The position numbers and the translations under genes were made by a program. DNA of 5,094 nt from Rhizobiaceae bacterium (GTDB lineage Bacteria > Pseudomonadota > Alphaproteobacteria > Rhizobiales > Rhizobiaceae): assembly GCA_016793565.1 (NCBI GenBank), contig JAEUMA010000704.1, positions 1 through 5,094 of the forward strand, in the 5' to 3' direction. This document shows positions 1-5,094 of this stretch, in pieces. Every line of letters begins with the position of its first letter. Position 1 is the first letter of the stretch. The notes under the pieces were generated by a model that saw only the letters and a list, made by a program, of their open reading frames with translations, did not search any database and was not told where the DNA came from.

Positions 1-160
1 CCCAGGTGCGCTTGAGCAGCGCCGGGTCGTGCGCGAGAACCTTCCAGAAATTGTTGATCCAGTCGGTATTGCGCGTGCGCATGATGTCATCATAGACGGC
101 ACGAACCTCTGGCCCGGCCTCCTCGTATTCGACCAGCGGGACTATCGGCTTGGCGGTCAT
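1..160 (-). CDS. Carboxymuconolactone decarboxylase / AhpD-like family protein, N-terminal part only
   Basis: The frame starts at ATG (158-160) and runs off the left edge, so only 53 residues are visible, beginning MTAKPIVPLVEYEEAGPEV. The motifs PEVRAVYDDI, WINNFWKVLAHDP and LLKRTW match the N-terminal helices of small carboxymuconolactone decarboxylase-fold proteins related to alkylhydroperoxidase AhpD. In that family a later CxxC/histidine segment carries out thiol-based peroxidase chemistry; that part is outside the window, so activity cannot be judged. The start is well supported by GGAGG (166-170) five bases upstream. The gene follows the aminotransferase by 66 bp on the same strand and probably shares its transcript. 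Family assignment is recognised from the sequence; the substrate is unknown. Most members are about 130-190 residues long, so most of the gene is missing here. Confidence 0.8.
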   Translation of the reverse strand, partial: MTAKPIVPLVEYEEAGPEVRAVYDDIMRTRNTDWINNFWKVLAHDPALLKRTW

Positions 161-165
161 GGTCG

Positions 166-170
166 CCTCC
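166..170 (-). promoter_or_regulatory. Ribosome binding site of the AhpD-like gene
   Basis: GGAGG on the minus strand, five bases before the ATG at 158-160. It is a strong Shine-Dalgarno match and fixes the start of the truncated gene. It also implies that this gene is translated independently rather than by coupling to the aminotransferase stop. Confidence 0.7.
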
Positions 171-184
171 GGGCTTTCGTGGGA

Positions 185-212
185 TCGCCCGGCGCGGGCG
201 CGCGCCGGGCGA
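185..212. other. Perfect 12-bp inverted repeat between aminotransferase and AhpD-like gene
   Basis: TCGCCCGGCGCG (185-196) is exactly complementary to CGCGCCGGGCGA (201-212) around a 4-base loop. All but the outermost pair are G:C, so the RNA hairpin would be very stable. It lies in the 66-bp gap, after the aminotransferase stop (227-229) and before the next Shine-Dalgarno. In the direction of transcription it is not followed by a T run, so it is not a canonical intrinsic terminator. It more likely protects the 3' end of the upstream message or lowers read-through between the two genes; that role is inferred. Confidence 0.6.
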
Positions 213-226
213 AAGTTGATCGAAGC

Positions 227-1603
227 TCAGGCGCCCAGGTCGCGGGCCGCGAGGTCGAGCGCCTTCTTCAGCCGCCCGCAGGCAAGGTCGATGGTGGCGC
301 GCGTCCAGATCAGCGGCGGCGACATGATCATGGTGTCGCCGGTCGCGCGGATCATCAGTCCGTTCGCCACGGCATGATCGCGCACGACGACGGCCGCGCT
401 GCCCGCCGGCTGGAAACGTTCCCGCGTGGCCTTGTCCTTGACGATCTCGATCGCACCGAGCAGCCCGAACCCCCGCACCTCGCCGACCAGCGGATGATCT
501 CCGACGGCAGCCCGCAATGCCTCGGCGAGATACGGCCCGGTGTCGTCGCGCACCCGCTCGATCAGCCCCTCCCGCTCGATAATCTCGAGGTTCTTGAGCG
601 CCACCGCGCAGGCTACGGGATGCCCGGAATAGGTGTAGCCGTGATAGAATTCTCCGCCCTTCTCTACGATGGTCGAGGCCACCCGTTCGCCCACCAGCAG
701 CGCCGACAGGGGCTGGTAGCCGGACGTCAGCGCCTTCGCGGTAGTGATGGTGTCCGGTTCGATGCCGTAGGACTGGGCGGCGAACCACTCGCCGGTGCGG
801 CCATAGCCGGTAATCACCTCGTCGAGCATCAGCAACACGTCGTACTTGCGGCAGATGCGCTGGATTTCCGGCCAGTAGCTGGCGGGCGGAATGCGCACGC
901 CGCCGGCCCCTTGGATCGGCTCGCCGATGAAGGCGGCGACCTTGTCAGCGCCCGCCTCCAGGATCGCATCCTCCACCGCCTTCGCCGCGCGCAGGCCGAA
1001 ATCGTGGTCGCTTTCCCCTTCATTGGCGAGTTCGTAGGCGTAGGGCGGCATGACGTGAACGATGTTCGGAACGGCGCCGCCGAGCTGGTCGTGCATGCCG
1101 CTCATGCCGCCGAGCGATGCACCGGCAATCGTGGAACCGTGATACGCGGTCCGGCGCGAGATGATCCGGTTCTTCTCGGGCTTCCCCTCGAGTTGCCAGT
1201 AGCGGCGAACGAGGCGAAGCGCCGTGTCGTTAGCCTCCGAACCGGAAGATCCGAAGAAGACCTGGTCGAGGCCCTTCGGCGCGATTTCCGCCAGACGGGC
1301 GGCCAGCAGGGTCGGCGTTGGCGTCGAACAGCGGAAGAAGGAGTTGTAGTAGGGCAGCTCCTTCATTTGCTCGTAGGCCGCCCTGGCGAGTTCCTCGCGC
1401 CCGTAGCCGACCGCCACGCACCACAGGCCCGCCATCCCGTCGAGGATCTCGTTGCCCTCGGAATCGTAGATGAAAGGGCCGTCGGCGCGAACGATGACGC
1501 GCGTGCCCGCCTGCCGCAGATCCTTGTGATCGGTGAAAGGATGGAGATGATGCTCGGCGTCGATAGCCTGCAGCTGCTTCAGCGAATAATTCTGATAGCT
1601 CAT
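227..1603 (-). CDS. Class III PLP-dependent aminotransferase, SpuC / omega-transaminase type
   Basis: This 458-residue protein is full length for class III (fold type I) aminotransferases. These cytosolic enzymes move an amino group, typically from a terminal amine such as putrescine, beta-alanine or a related compound, to pyruvate or another oxo acid. Features in order: HHLHPFTD near residues 18-25; GMAGLWCVAVGYGRE at 56-70; the phosphate-binding segment GSSGSEAND at 118-126; the cofactor-stacking YHG at 154-156; EPIQGAGG at 228-235; DEVITGYGRTGEW at 261-273, whose Asp contacts the pyridine nitrogen; the Schiff-base lysine K290 in TTAKALTSGYQPLSA; and YHGYTYSGHPVA at 320-331. Several of these closely resemble Pseudomonas putrescine-pyruvate aminotransferase SpuC from memory, but substrate cannot be read from motifs, and beta-alanine or other amine:pyruvate activity is equally possible. 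The ATG is preceded by AGGAGA. All catalytic residues are present. The upstream MFS gene is 209 bp away; the AhpD-like gene follows. Confidence 0.93.
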   Translation of the reverse strand: MSYQNYSLKQLQAIDAEHHLHPFTDHKDLRQAGTRVIVRADGPFIYDSEGNEILDGMAGLWCVAVGYGREELARAAYEQMKELPYYNSFFRCSTPTPTLLAARLAEIAPKGLDQVFFGSSGSEANDTALRLVRRYWQLEGKPEKNRIISRRTAYHGSTIAGASLGGMSGMHDQLGGAVPNIVHVMPPYAYELANEGESDHDFGLRAAKAVEDAILEAGADKVAAFIGEPIQGAGGVRIPPASYWPEIQRICRKYDVLLMLDEVITGYGRTGEWFAAQSYGIEPDTITTAKALTSGYQPLSALLVGERVASTIVEKGGEFYHGYTYSGHPVACAVALKNLEIIEREGLIERVRDDTGPYLAEALRAAVGDHPLVGEVRGFGLLGAIEIVKDKATRERFQPAGSAAVVVRDHAVANGLMIRATGDTMIMSPPLIWTRATIDLACGRLKKALDLAARDLGA

Positions 1604-1613
1604 GGGGTTGATG

Positions 1614-1619
1614 TCTCCT
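1614..1619 (-). promoter_or_regulatory. Ribosome binding site of the aminotransferase
   Basis: AGGAGA on the minus strand, ten bases before the ATG at 1601-1603. The spacing is slightly long, but this is the only good Shine-Dalgarno match nearby. It supports the MSYQNYS start, which also agrees with the usual family N-terminus. Confidence 0.6.
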
Positions 1620-1630
1620 GTTGAATCGAT

Positions 1631-1645
1631 CCGGCAGTATGCCGG
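1631..1645. promoter_or_regulatory. Compact palindrome upstream of the aminotransferase
   Basis: CCGGCA-GTA-TGCCGG is a perfect inverted repeat with 6-bp arms and a 3-base centre, beginning 28 bases upstream of the aminotransferase ATG. Its size and position fit a dimeric repressor operator, or a small leader hairpin if transcription starts upstream. No clear -35/-10 pair could be matched to it. The regulatory role is inferred. Confidence 0.35.
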
Positions 1646-1782
1646 GGCTCGCTTTCAACAGGCTGCGGGCGGCGAATAGCCTATGCGGGCGCACAGCCGC
1701 AGCATCTCGGCGTGCAGCGTCCGCCGCGACGGTGTCGAGGTGGCGCTGGCTGAGGAAGCGTGGCGGGCGGGCGCGTCCATGC

Positions 1783-1796
1783 CGGTATTTTTACCG
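1783..1796. other. A/T-centred inverted repeat after the MFS stop
   Basis: CGGTA-TTTT-TACCG is a perfect 5-bp-arm inverted repeat with an A/T-only centre, 17 bases past the MFS stop codon (1813-1815) in a G/C-rich stretch. In the direction of the leftward genes the T run is on the wrong strand and inside the loop, so it is not a standard terminator. It could be an operator or a weak hairpin in the 209-bp gap. That gap (1604-1812) otherwise shows no convincing gene. Confidence 0.3.
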
Positions 1797-1812
1797 ACAG
1801 AGACGCGAAGGT

Positions 1813-2979
1813 TCAAGGCGCGCCGGCCCGGCGGCGCGCACGCAGGACCGCGAAGGCGACGAGCAGCAGGGACTGCGCCGCGATCAATCCCGGAAGACCG
1901 ATCGGCCCCAGCCATTCCATCACAAGCCCCGTACCGGGCGGCCCGACGATGCCGCCTGCTCCCCACATCACGGCGAAGGCGGCGTTTCCGGTAACCAGCG
2001 CACTGCCACGAAAGCGCTCGCCGAGCTCGACCAGCGCCATGGTGTAGACGCCGTAGCCGACGCCTCCCATCACGACCAGCAGCGGCCAGATGCCCATGCC
2101 GCCGATCAGCAGCGGCATCAGCAGCGCGCATAGCGAAACAAGGACGGCACAGACGATGATCATAGTGCGCCCGCCGAGGCGCTCGGCGGCCAGCCCGAGC
2201 GGCGTCTGCAACACGATGTTGCCCACCGAAAGCGCGGTGACCAGAGCCGCAAGCGCTCCCTCGGAAAGCCCGTAGGCCGAGCCGAAGACCGGTATCAGCG
2301 AATAGAGGCTCTGCTGGCTCGCCGCGGCGACGGCGACCGCCGCGACAAGGGCCGGCGCCGCGGCGAGGAACCACGCGAAGCTCAGACGTTCGCCTCCGTC
2401 GTCCTCGAACCCGGGCAGGCCCCGCGACGCCAGCGCCAGCACGACGGCGCAGCCGGTGAAGCCGGCGACACCGATCAGGAATGGCGGCCAGCCTTCGGTT
2501 CCGACCAGCCAAAGCGCGAGCGGACCCGCCGCATAGCCGACGCCCATCAGGGTGTTGAACACGCCCATCATGCGGCCTCGGCGTTCCGGCGGCGACAGGG
2601 CCAGCGCCCAGACCTCGCCCAGGATGTAGAGCGGGTTCACGACGAAGCCGAGGATAAGACGCATAAGGAACCAGGCGACCCAGTTCTGCAGATAGCCGAT
2701 GGCAATGAAGCAGACGGCCGCGGCCAGTGCGGCGGCGACGGCTAGCCCGCGCGCGCCGAACAGGCGCACCGCGGCCGGCACCAGCGATGCCGACAGGATC
2801 AGCCCCAGCGGCGTCATGGCGGTGGAAAGGCCGATCAGCGACGGCGATAACGCTTGCTTCTGCATCAGGATGGTCAACAGCGGATAGGTCAGGCCCTGCG
2901 CGGCGCCGAAGGCAGCGAGCGCCGCCATAACCGCGGCGAGCATGGCGGGCGCGGGCCGCATCTGAGGGGAGGACGGCAT
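1813..2979 (-). CDS. Major facilitator superfamily transporter, YcaD-like, 12 membrane segments
   Basis: This is an inner-membrane secondary transporter of 388 residues, close to the usual length of the YcaD/UMF2 branch. Twelve hydrophobic segments are visible: roughly 12-38, 48-70, 78-97, 100-127, 137-160, 164-186, then a hydrophilic loop (187-199, EDDGGER), followed by 201-233, 241-262, 272-292, 297-318, 327-356 and 361-379. A short basic tail (RARRR) ends the protein. Recognisable MFS signatures are RGRMMGVFNTLMGVGYAAGP at 134-153 and the motif-A-like GLAAERLGGRTM at 262-273 between helices 8 and 9. Substrate and direction of transport cannot be told. The start is uncertain. ATG at 2977-2979 gives a family-like N-terminus but has only a weak Shine-Dalgarno. 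A GTG at 2989-2991, adding four residues, has AAGG eight bases upstream. The gene lies divergent to the MttB-family gene and upstream of the aminotransferase on the same strand. Confidence 0.9.
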   Translation of the reverse strand: MPSSPQMRPAPAMLAAVMAALAAFGAAQGLTYPLLTILMQKQALSPSLIGLSTAMTPLGLILSASLVPAAVRLFGARGLAVAAALAAAVCFIAIGYLQNWVAWFLMRLILGFVVNPLYILGEVWALALSPPERRGRMMGVFNTLMGVGYAAGPLALWLVGTEGWPPFLIGVAGFTGCAVVLALASRGLPGFEDDGGERLSFAWFLAAAPALVAAVAVAAASQQSLYSLIPVFGSAYGLSEGALAALVTALSVGNIVLQTPLGLAAERLGGRTMIIVCAVLVSLCALLMPLLIGGMGIWPLLVVMGGVGYGVYTMALVELGERFRGSALVTGNAAFAVMWGAGGIVGPPGTGLVMEWLGPIGLPGLIAAQSLLLVAFAVLRARRRAGAP

Positions 2980-2991
2980 TTCCGAACTCAC

Positions 2992-3006
2992 GGCAAAGAC
3001 CTTGCC
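2992..3006. promoter_or_regulatory. Inverted repeat overlapping the probable RBS of the MFS gene
   Basis: GGCAA-AGACC-TTGCC has perfect 5-bp arms. On the minus strand it contains the only reasonable Shine-Dalgarno (AAGG, 3000-3003) and ends directly against the alternative GTG start at 2989-2991. As RNA it could mask the ribosome site; as DNA it could be a small operator. Both readings are inference, and arms of this length can occur by chance. Confidence 0.25.
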
Positions 3007-3091
3007 CGCACGGCAGGAATGCGCCTGGCCGCAGCACATTCTGCGCGCATAATGGTTCGAGGTCCGTTCATGGCGGACGGACACCAGAGAA

Positions 3092-3126
3092 TGGGCCGGT
3101 TGGCAAGCGGTCCGCCGCCAGGCCCA
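3092..3126. other. Imperfect long hairpin in the divergent region
   Basis: TGGGCC (3092-3097) pairs with GGCCCA (3121-3126), then TGGC (3101-3104) with GCCA (3117-3120), and GCG (3107-3109) with CGC (3113-3115). The structure has a 3-base bulge and a small internal loop. It sits about 137 bases upstream of the MttB-family start, and could be a leader structure or a regulator-binding site. Confidence 0.3.
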
Positions 3127-3248
3127 AAGGTTTCGGCAGGCTGACCCGATGGCGGCGCCATGTCGCATCCCTCGCCCAAAGGGTCGCCGCCCCGGCATCC
3201 CGCTCGATCCGAAGGGCCGATATAGGCAAAAGGCCCACCATGGGTCGG

Positions 3249-3254
3249 TGAGGA
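3249..3254 (+). promoter_or_regulatory. Ribosome binding site that sets the start of the MttB-family gene
   Basis: TGAGGA lies eight bases before the ATG at 3263-3265. This favours the MNAALEQPP start over the in-frame ATG at 3149, which has no comparable site and would add 38 residues of unlikely composition. Confidence 0.65.
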
Positions 3255-3262
3255 TTGTTGGC

Positions 3263-4831
3263 ATGAACGCAGCGTTAGAACAGCCGCCGGCAGCCGATCG
3301 CGCGCGACGCGGCGGCCGGGCGGGAAAGCGGGCCGGCGGCTCGGCGGCTTTCGAGCAGCCGCCGTTCCGCCAGCTCAGGGTCCCGTTCAGGCCGACGCAG
3401 CTCGTCTCCGACGACGAACTGGAATCGATTCATCTCGCCTCGCTGCGCGTGCTGAAGGAAATCGGCGTCGACGTGCTGCACGAAGGCGCGCGCAGGATCA
3501 TGAAGGAGCACGGCGCGGACGTGCGCGAGGGTTCCGAGCGTGTGCGCTTCGACGCCGACATGATCCTCGAGCTCATCGCGCATGCGCCGTCGCAGTTCAC
3601 GCTGCACGCCCGCAATCCTGCCCACAACGTGCGCTTCGGCGGCGACAACCTCGTCTTCTCGCAGATGGCATCGGCGCCGAACTGCTCCGACCTGGACGAA
3701 GGCCGGCGCCCGGGCAATCAGAAGGATTTTCGCAACTTCCTGCGCCTGGCGCAGATGCACAACATCATCATGACGACCGGCGGCTATCCCGTCGAGCCGG
3801 TCGACATCCATCCCTCGATCCGCCACCTGGAATGCATTCGTGACCTTGCCACGCTGACCGACAAGGGCTTTCACATCTACTCGCTCGGCAAGGAGCGCAA
3901 TGTCGACGGCATCGAGATCACCCGCATCGCGCGCGGCATCAGCCATGAGCAGCTGCTGGCCGAGCCGTCGGTCTACACTATCATCAACACCAACTCGCCG
4001 CTGAAGCTCGACGTGCCGATGATGGAAGGCATCATCCAGATGTCCTCGGCAGGCCAGGTGGTCATCGTCACGCCCTTCACGCTGTCGGGCGCGATGGCGC
4101 CGGTCACTATCGCCGGCGCGCTGGTCCAGCAGAACGCCGAGGCGCTTTCCGGCCTCGCCTTCACGCAGATGGTGCGCAAGGGCGCGCCGGTCGGCTATGG
4201 CGGCTTCACCTCCAACGTCGACATGAAGTCGGGCGCACCCGCCTTCGGCACGCCGGAATACATGAAGGCACAGCTAGTCGGCGGCCAACTCGCGCGCCGC
4301 TATAACATTCCCTACCGCACCTCCAACGTCTGCGCGGCCAACACCATCGACGCGCAGGCCGCCTACGAGAGCGTGTTCTCGCTGTGGGGCGCGATCACTG
4401 GCGGCGCGAACTTCATCCTCCACGCGGCCGGCTGGCTGGAAGGCGGACTGCGCTGTTCCTACGAGAAGATGATCCTCGACATCGACCTGCTCCAGATGGT
4501 GGCGGAGTTCTTGACGCCGCTCGATCTGTCGCAGGAGGCACTGGCCGTCGATGCTATCCGCGACGTCGGGCCGGGCGGCCATTTCTTCGGCACGCCGCAC
4601 ACGCAGGAGCGCTACAAGACGGCGTTCTACTCGCCGATCCTGTCCGACTGGCGCAATTTCGAGACCTGGACCGAGGCCGGATCGCCGACGGCGCTGGAAA
4701 AGGCCAACCGCGTCTGGAAGGAGCGGCTGGCGAGCTACGAGGAGCCCTACATGGACCCGGCTATCCGCGAGGAGCTCAACGCCTTCGTCGACAAGCGCAA
4801 GGCCGAAGGCGGCGCCCCGACGGATTTTTGA
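3263..4831 (+). CDS. Trimethylamine methyltransferase (MttB, COG5598) family protein, non-pyrrolysine type
   Basis: This 522-residue protein has the length of MttB-family cobamide-dependent methyltransferases, cytosolic TIM-barrel enzymes that transfer a methyl group from an amine to a corrinoid protein. Residues 1-35 form a basic, low-complexity leader (RARRGGRAGKRAGG) that many alphaproteobacterial members also have. The family body begins near 40, with DELESIHLASLRVLKEIGVDV at 51-71. Other family-like blocks are NSPLKLD at 244-250, TPFTLSGAMAPVTIAGAL at 270-287, GAPAFGTPEYMKAQ at 324-337, NTIDAQAAYESVFSLWGA at 360-377, GANFILHAAGWLEGGL at 381-396 and GPGGHFFGTPHTQERY at 436-451. True trimethylamine methyltransferases carry an in-frame UAG (pyrrolysine); here the frame has none, which places the protein with homologues such as glycine betaine methyltransferase MtgB. 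Those act on quaternary amines, but the substrate here is unknown. No corrinoid partner or activator gene is in the window. The start is supported by TGAGGA upstream. Confidence 0.92.
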   Translation: MNAALEQPPAADRARRGGRAGKRAGGSAAFEQPPFRQLRVPFRPTQLVSDDELESIHLASLRVLKEIGVDVLHEGARRIMKEHGADVREGSERVRFDADMILELIAHAPSQFTLHARNPAHNVRFGGDNLVFSQMASAPNCSDLDEGRRPGNQKDFRNFLRLAQMHNIIMTTGGYPVEPVDIHPSIRHLECIRDLATLTDKGFHIYSLGKERNVDGIEITRIARGISHEQLLAEPSVYTIINTNSPLKLDVPMMEGIIQMSSAGQVVIVTPFTLSGAMAPVTIAGALVQQNAEALSGLAFTQMVRKGAPVGYGGFTSNVDMKSGAPAFGTPEYMKAQLVGGQLARRYNIPYRTSNVCAANTIDAQAAYESVFSLWGAITGGANFILHAAGWLEGGLRCSYEKMILDIDLLQMVAEFLTPLDLSQEALAVDAIRDVGPGGHFFGTPHTQERYKTAFYSPILSDWRNFETWTEAGSPTALEKANRVWKERLASYEEPYMDPAIREELNAFVDKRKAEGGAPTDF

Positions 4832-4880
4832 GATCCACCGAGATAACTGGTCCAATCAACAACACCGATCGTCGAATGAA

Positions 4881-5037
4881 CAACTCCCCCCCTCCGTCTC
4901 GGGCCCCAAAGGCCCTCGACACCTCCCCCCCACTTCGTGAGGTGGAGGATGGGCTGCCATCGCACGCGGCGCCTATCCTCCACCCTGCGAAGCGGGGGGG
5001 AGGTGCCGAGCACAGCGAGGCGGAGGGGGGGAAGTTG
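4881..5037. repeat. Nested, composite palindromic intergenic repeat (about 157 bp)
   Basis: Three layers of inverted repeat fold toward one centre. The outer arms are CAACT-C7-TCCG (4881-4896) and CGGA-G7-AAGTTG (5021-5037), complementary except for one extra base. The middle arms, 4920-4937 and 4988-5005, are 18 bases each with one mismatch; each has a run of seven C or G flanked by CACCT/AGGTG and CTTCG/CGAAG. The inner arms are GGTGGAGGAT (4941-4950) and ATCCTCCACC (4975-4984). The left spacer also holds a small hairpin, GGGCC-N5-GGCCC (4901-4915). This architecture resembles the dispersed CTCCCCC-type palindromes common between genes in Rhizobiales genomes, recalled from memory. It starts 49 bases after the MttB-family stop and could act as a terminator or message stabiliser, though no T run follows. 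Confidence 0.75.
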
Positions 5038-5094
5038 CCGAAAAGGTCTCGCAGTCGTCGAACGTCGGGCACCACGGAGCGGGCGCGGAAGCTG
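5038..5094. other. Right-edge stretch with no recognised feature
   Basis: These 57 bases lie beyond the palindrome. Short open frames exist on both strands but are too short to recognise. A gene could begin or end here, but nothing in the window supports a call. Confidence 0.3.

Larger units (their letters stand above)
2980..3262. promoter_or_regulatory. Divergent intergenic region between the MFS and MttB-family genes
   Basis: These 283 bp separate two divergent starts and should contain both promoters. I see no confident -35/-10 pair. TATAGG at 3221-3226 could serve as a -10 for the rightward gene but lacks a matching -35. CATTAT on the minus strand (3050-3055) is a similarly weak candidate for the leftward gene. 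The region contains several inverted repeats: GGCAA-N5-TTGCC at 2992-3006, GTCCG-N7-CGGAC at 3062-3078, and a longer imperfect hairpin at 3092-3126. Both coding frames stay open into this stretch, but the residues lose family character, so I treat it as non-coding. Confidence 0.5.

Noticed and set aside
29..1624. A 531-codon open frame on the plus strand opposite the aminotransferase
   Set aside because: It lies antisense to a gene with complete class III aminotransferase motifs. Its translation is rich in Arg/Gly/His with no recognisable domain, as is typical of antisense frames in GC-rich DNA.
1655..1780. A 41-codon frame on the minus strand in the MFS-aminotransferase gap (MDAPARHASS...)
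   Set aside because: No Shine-Dalgarno precedes its ATG, the composition is low-complexity Ala/Ser/Arg, and I recognise no homologue. Conservation in relatives would be needed to revive it.
1655..3037. A 460-codon open frame on the minus strand overlapping the MFS gene
   Set aside because: It is in a different frame from the MFS gene, is dominated by Arg/Ala/Gly, and shows no membrane segments or family motifs. The MFS frame explains the sequence.
3149..3262. N-terminal extension of the MttB-family protein to an ATG at 3149
   Set aside because: The extra 38 residues are basic and proline-rich without family similarity, and the later ATG has a clear ribosome binding site.
2980..3264. N-terminal extension of the MFS protein to an ATG at 3262-3264
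   Set aside because: The added 95 residues are not MFS-like, would overlap the start of the divergent MttB-family gene, and would leave no room for promoters.
3275..3946. Open frame on the minus strand opposite the MttB-family gene
   Set aside because: It is antisense to a well-supported gene and its translation has no recognisable domain. The same applies to the minus-strand frame at 4274-4855.
4776..5075. Minus-strand open frame covering the palindrome and the end of the MttB-family gene
   Set aside because: It is read through a repeat made of G/C tracts and overlaps the 3' end of a real gene. It has no ribosome site or family character.
1..5094. tRNA, rRNA, CRISPR array, transposase or riboswitch
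   Set aside because: I looked for these and saw no matching structure, repeat spacing or motif.

Overview
This is a GC-rich chromosomal segment from what looks like an alphaproteobacterium, most likely Rhizobiales (Mesorhizobium/Phyllobacteriaceae-like). That placement rests on codon use, on the type of each protein, and on the G/C-tract palindromic repeat at the right end. It is an inference, because no rRNA or other marker gene is present.

Layout: three genes read leftward. They are a 12-TM major facilitator transporter of YcaD type (1813-2979), a class III PLP-dependent aminotransferase of the SpuC/omega-transaminase type (227-1603), and the first 53 residues of a carboxymuconolactone decarboxylase/AhpD-like protein (160 down to the left edge). 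Divergent from them, reading rightward, is a 522-residue protein of the trimethylamine methyltransferase (MttB, COG5598) family that is encoded without an amber/pyrrolysine codon (3263-4831). About 280 bp separate the divergent starts and should hold both promoters. From 4832 to the right edge there is no supportable gene. Most of that stretch is an elaborate nested palindrome of about 157 bp (4881-5037) that looks like a dispersed intergenic repeat and may also end mttB transcription.

How the genes may work together: MttB-family proteins demethylate quaternary or tertiary amines with a partner corrinoid protein, class III aminotransferases remove terminal amino groups, and the MFS protein could move a substrate or product. 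A role for the cluster in uptake and breakdown of methylated amines or related amino compounds is plausible. It is inferred from gene neighbourhood only, and no corrinoid protein or corrinoid reductive activator lies in the window. The most unusual items are the uncharacterised non-pyrrolysine MttB homologue, the composite palindrome, and several compact inverted repeats in the intergenic gaps.
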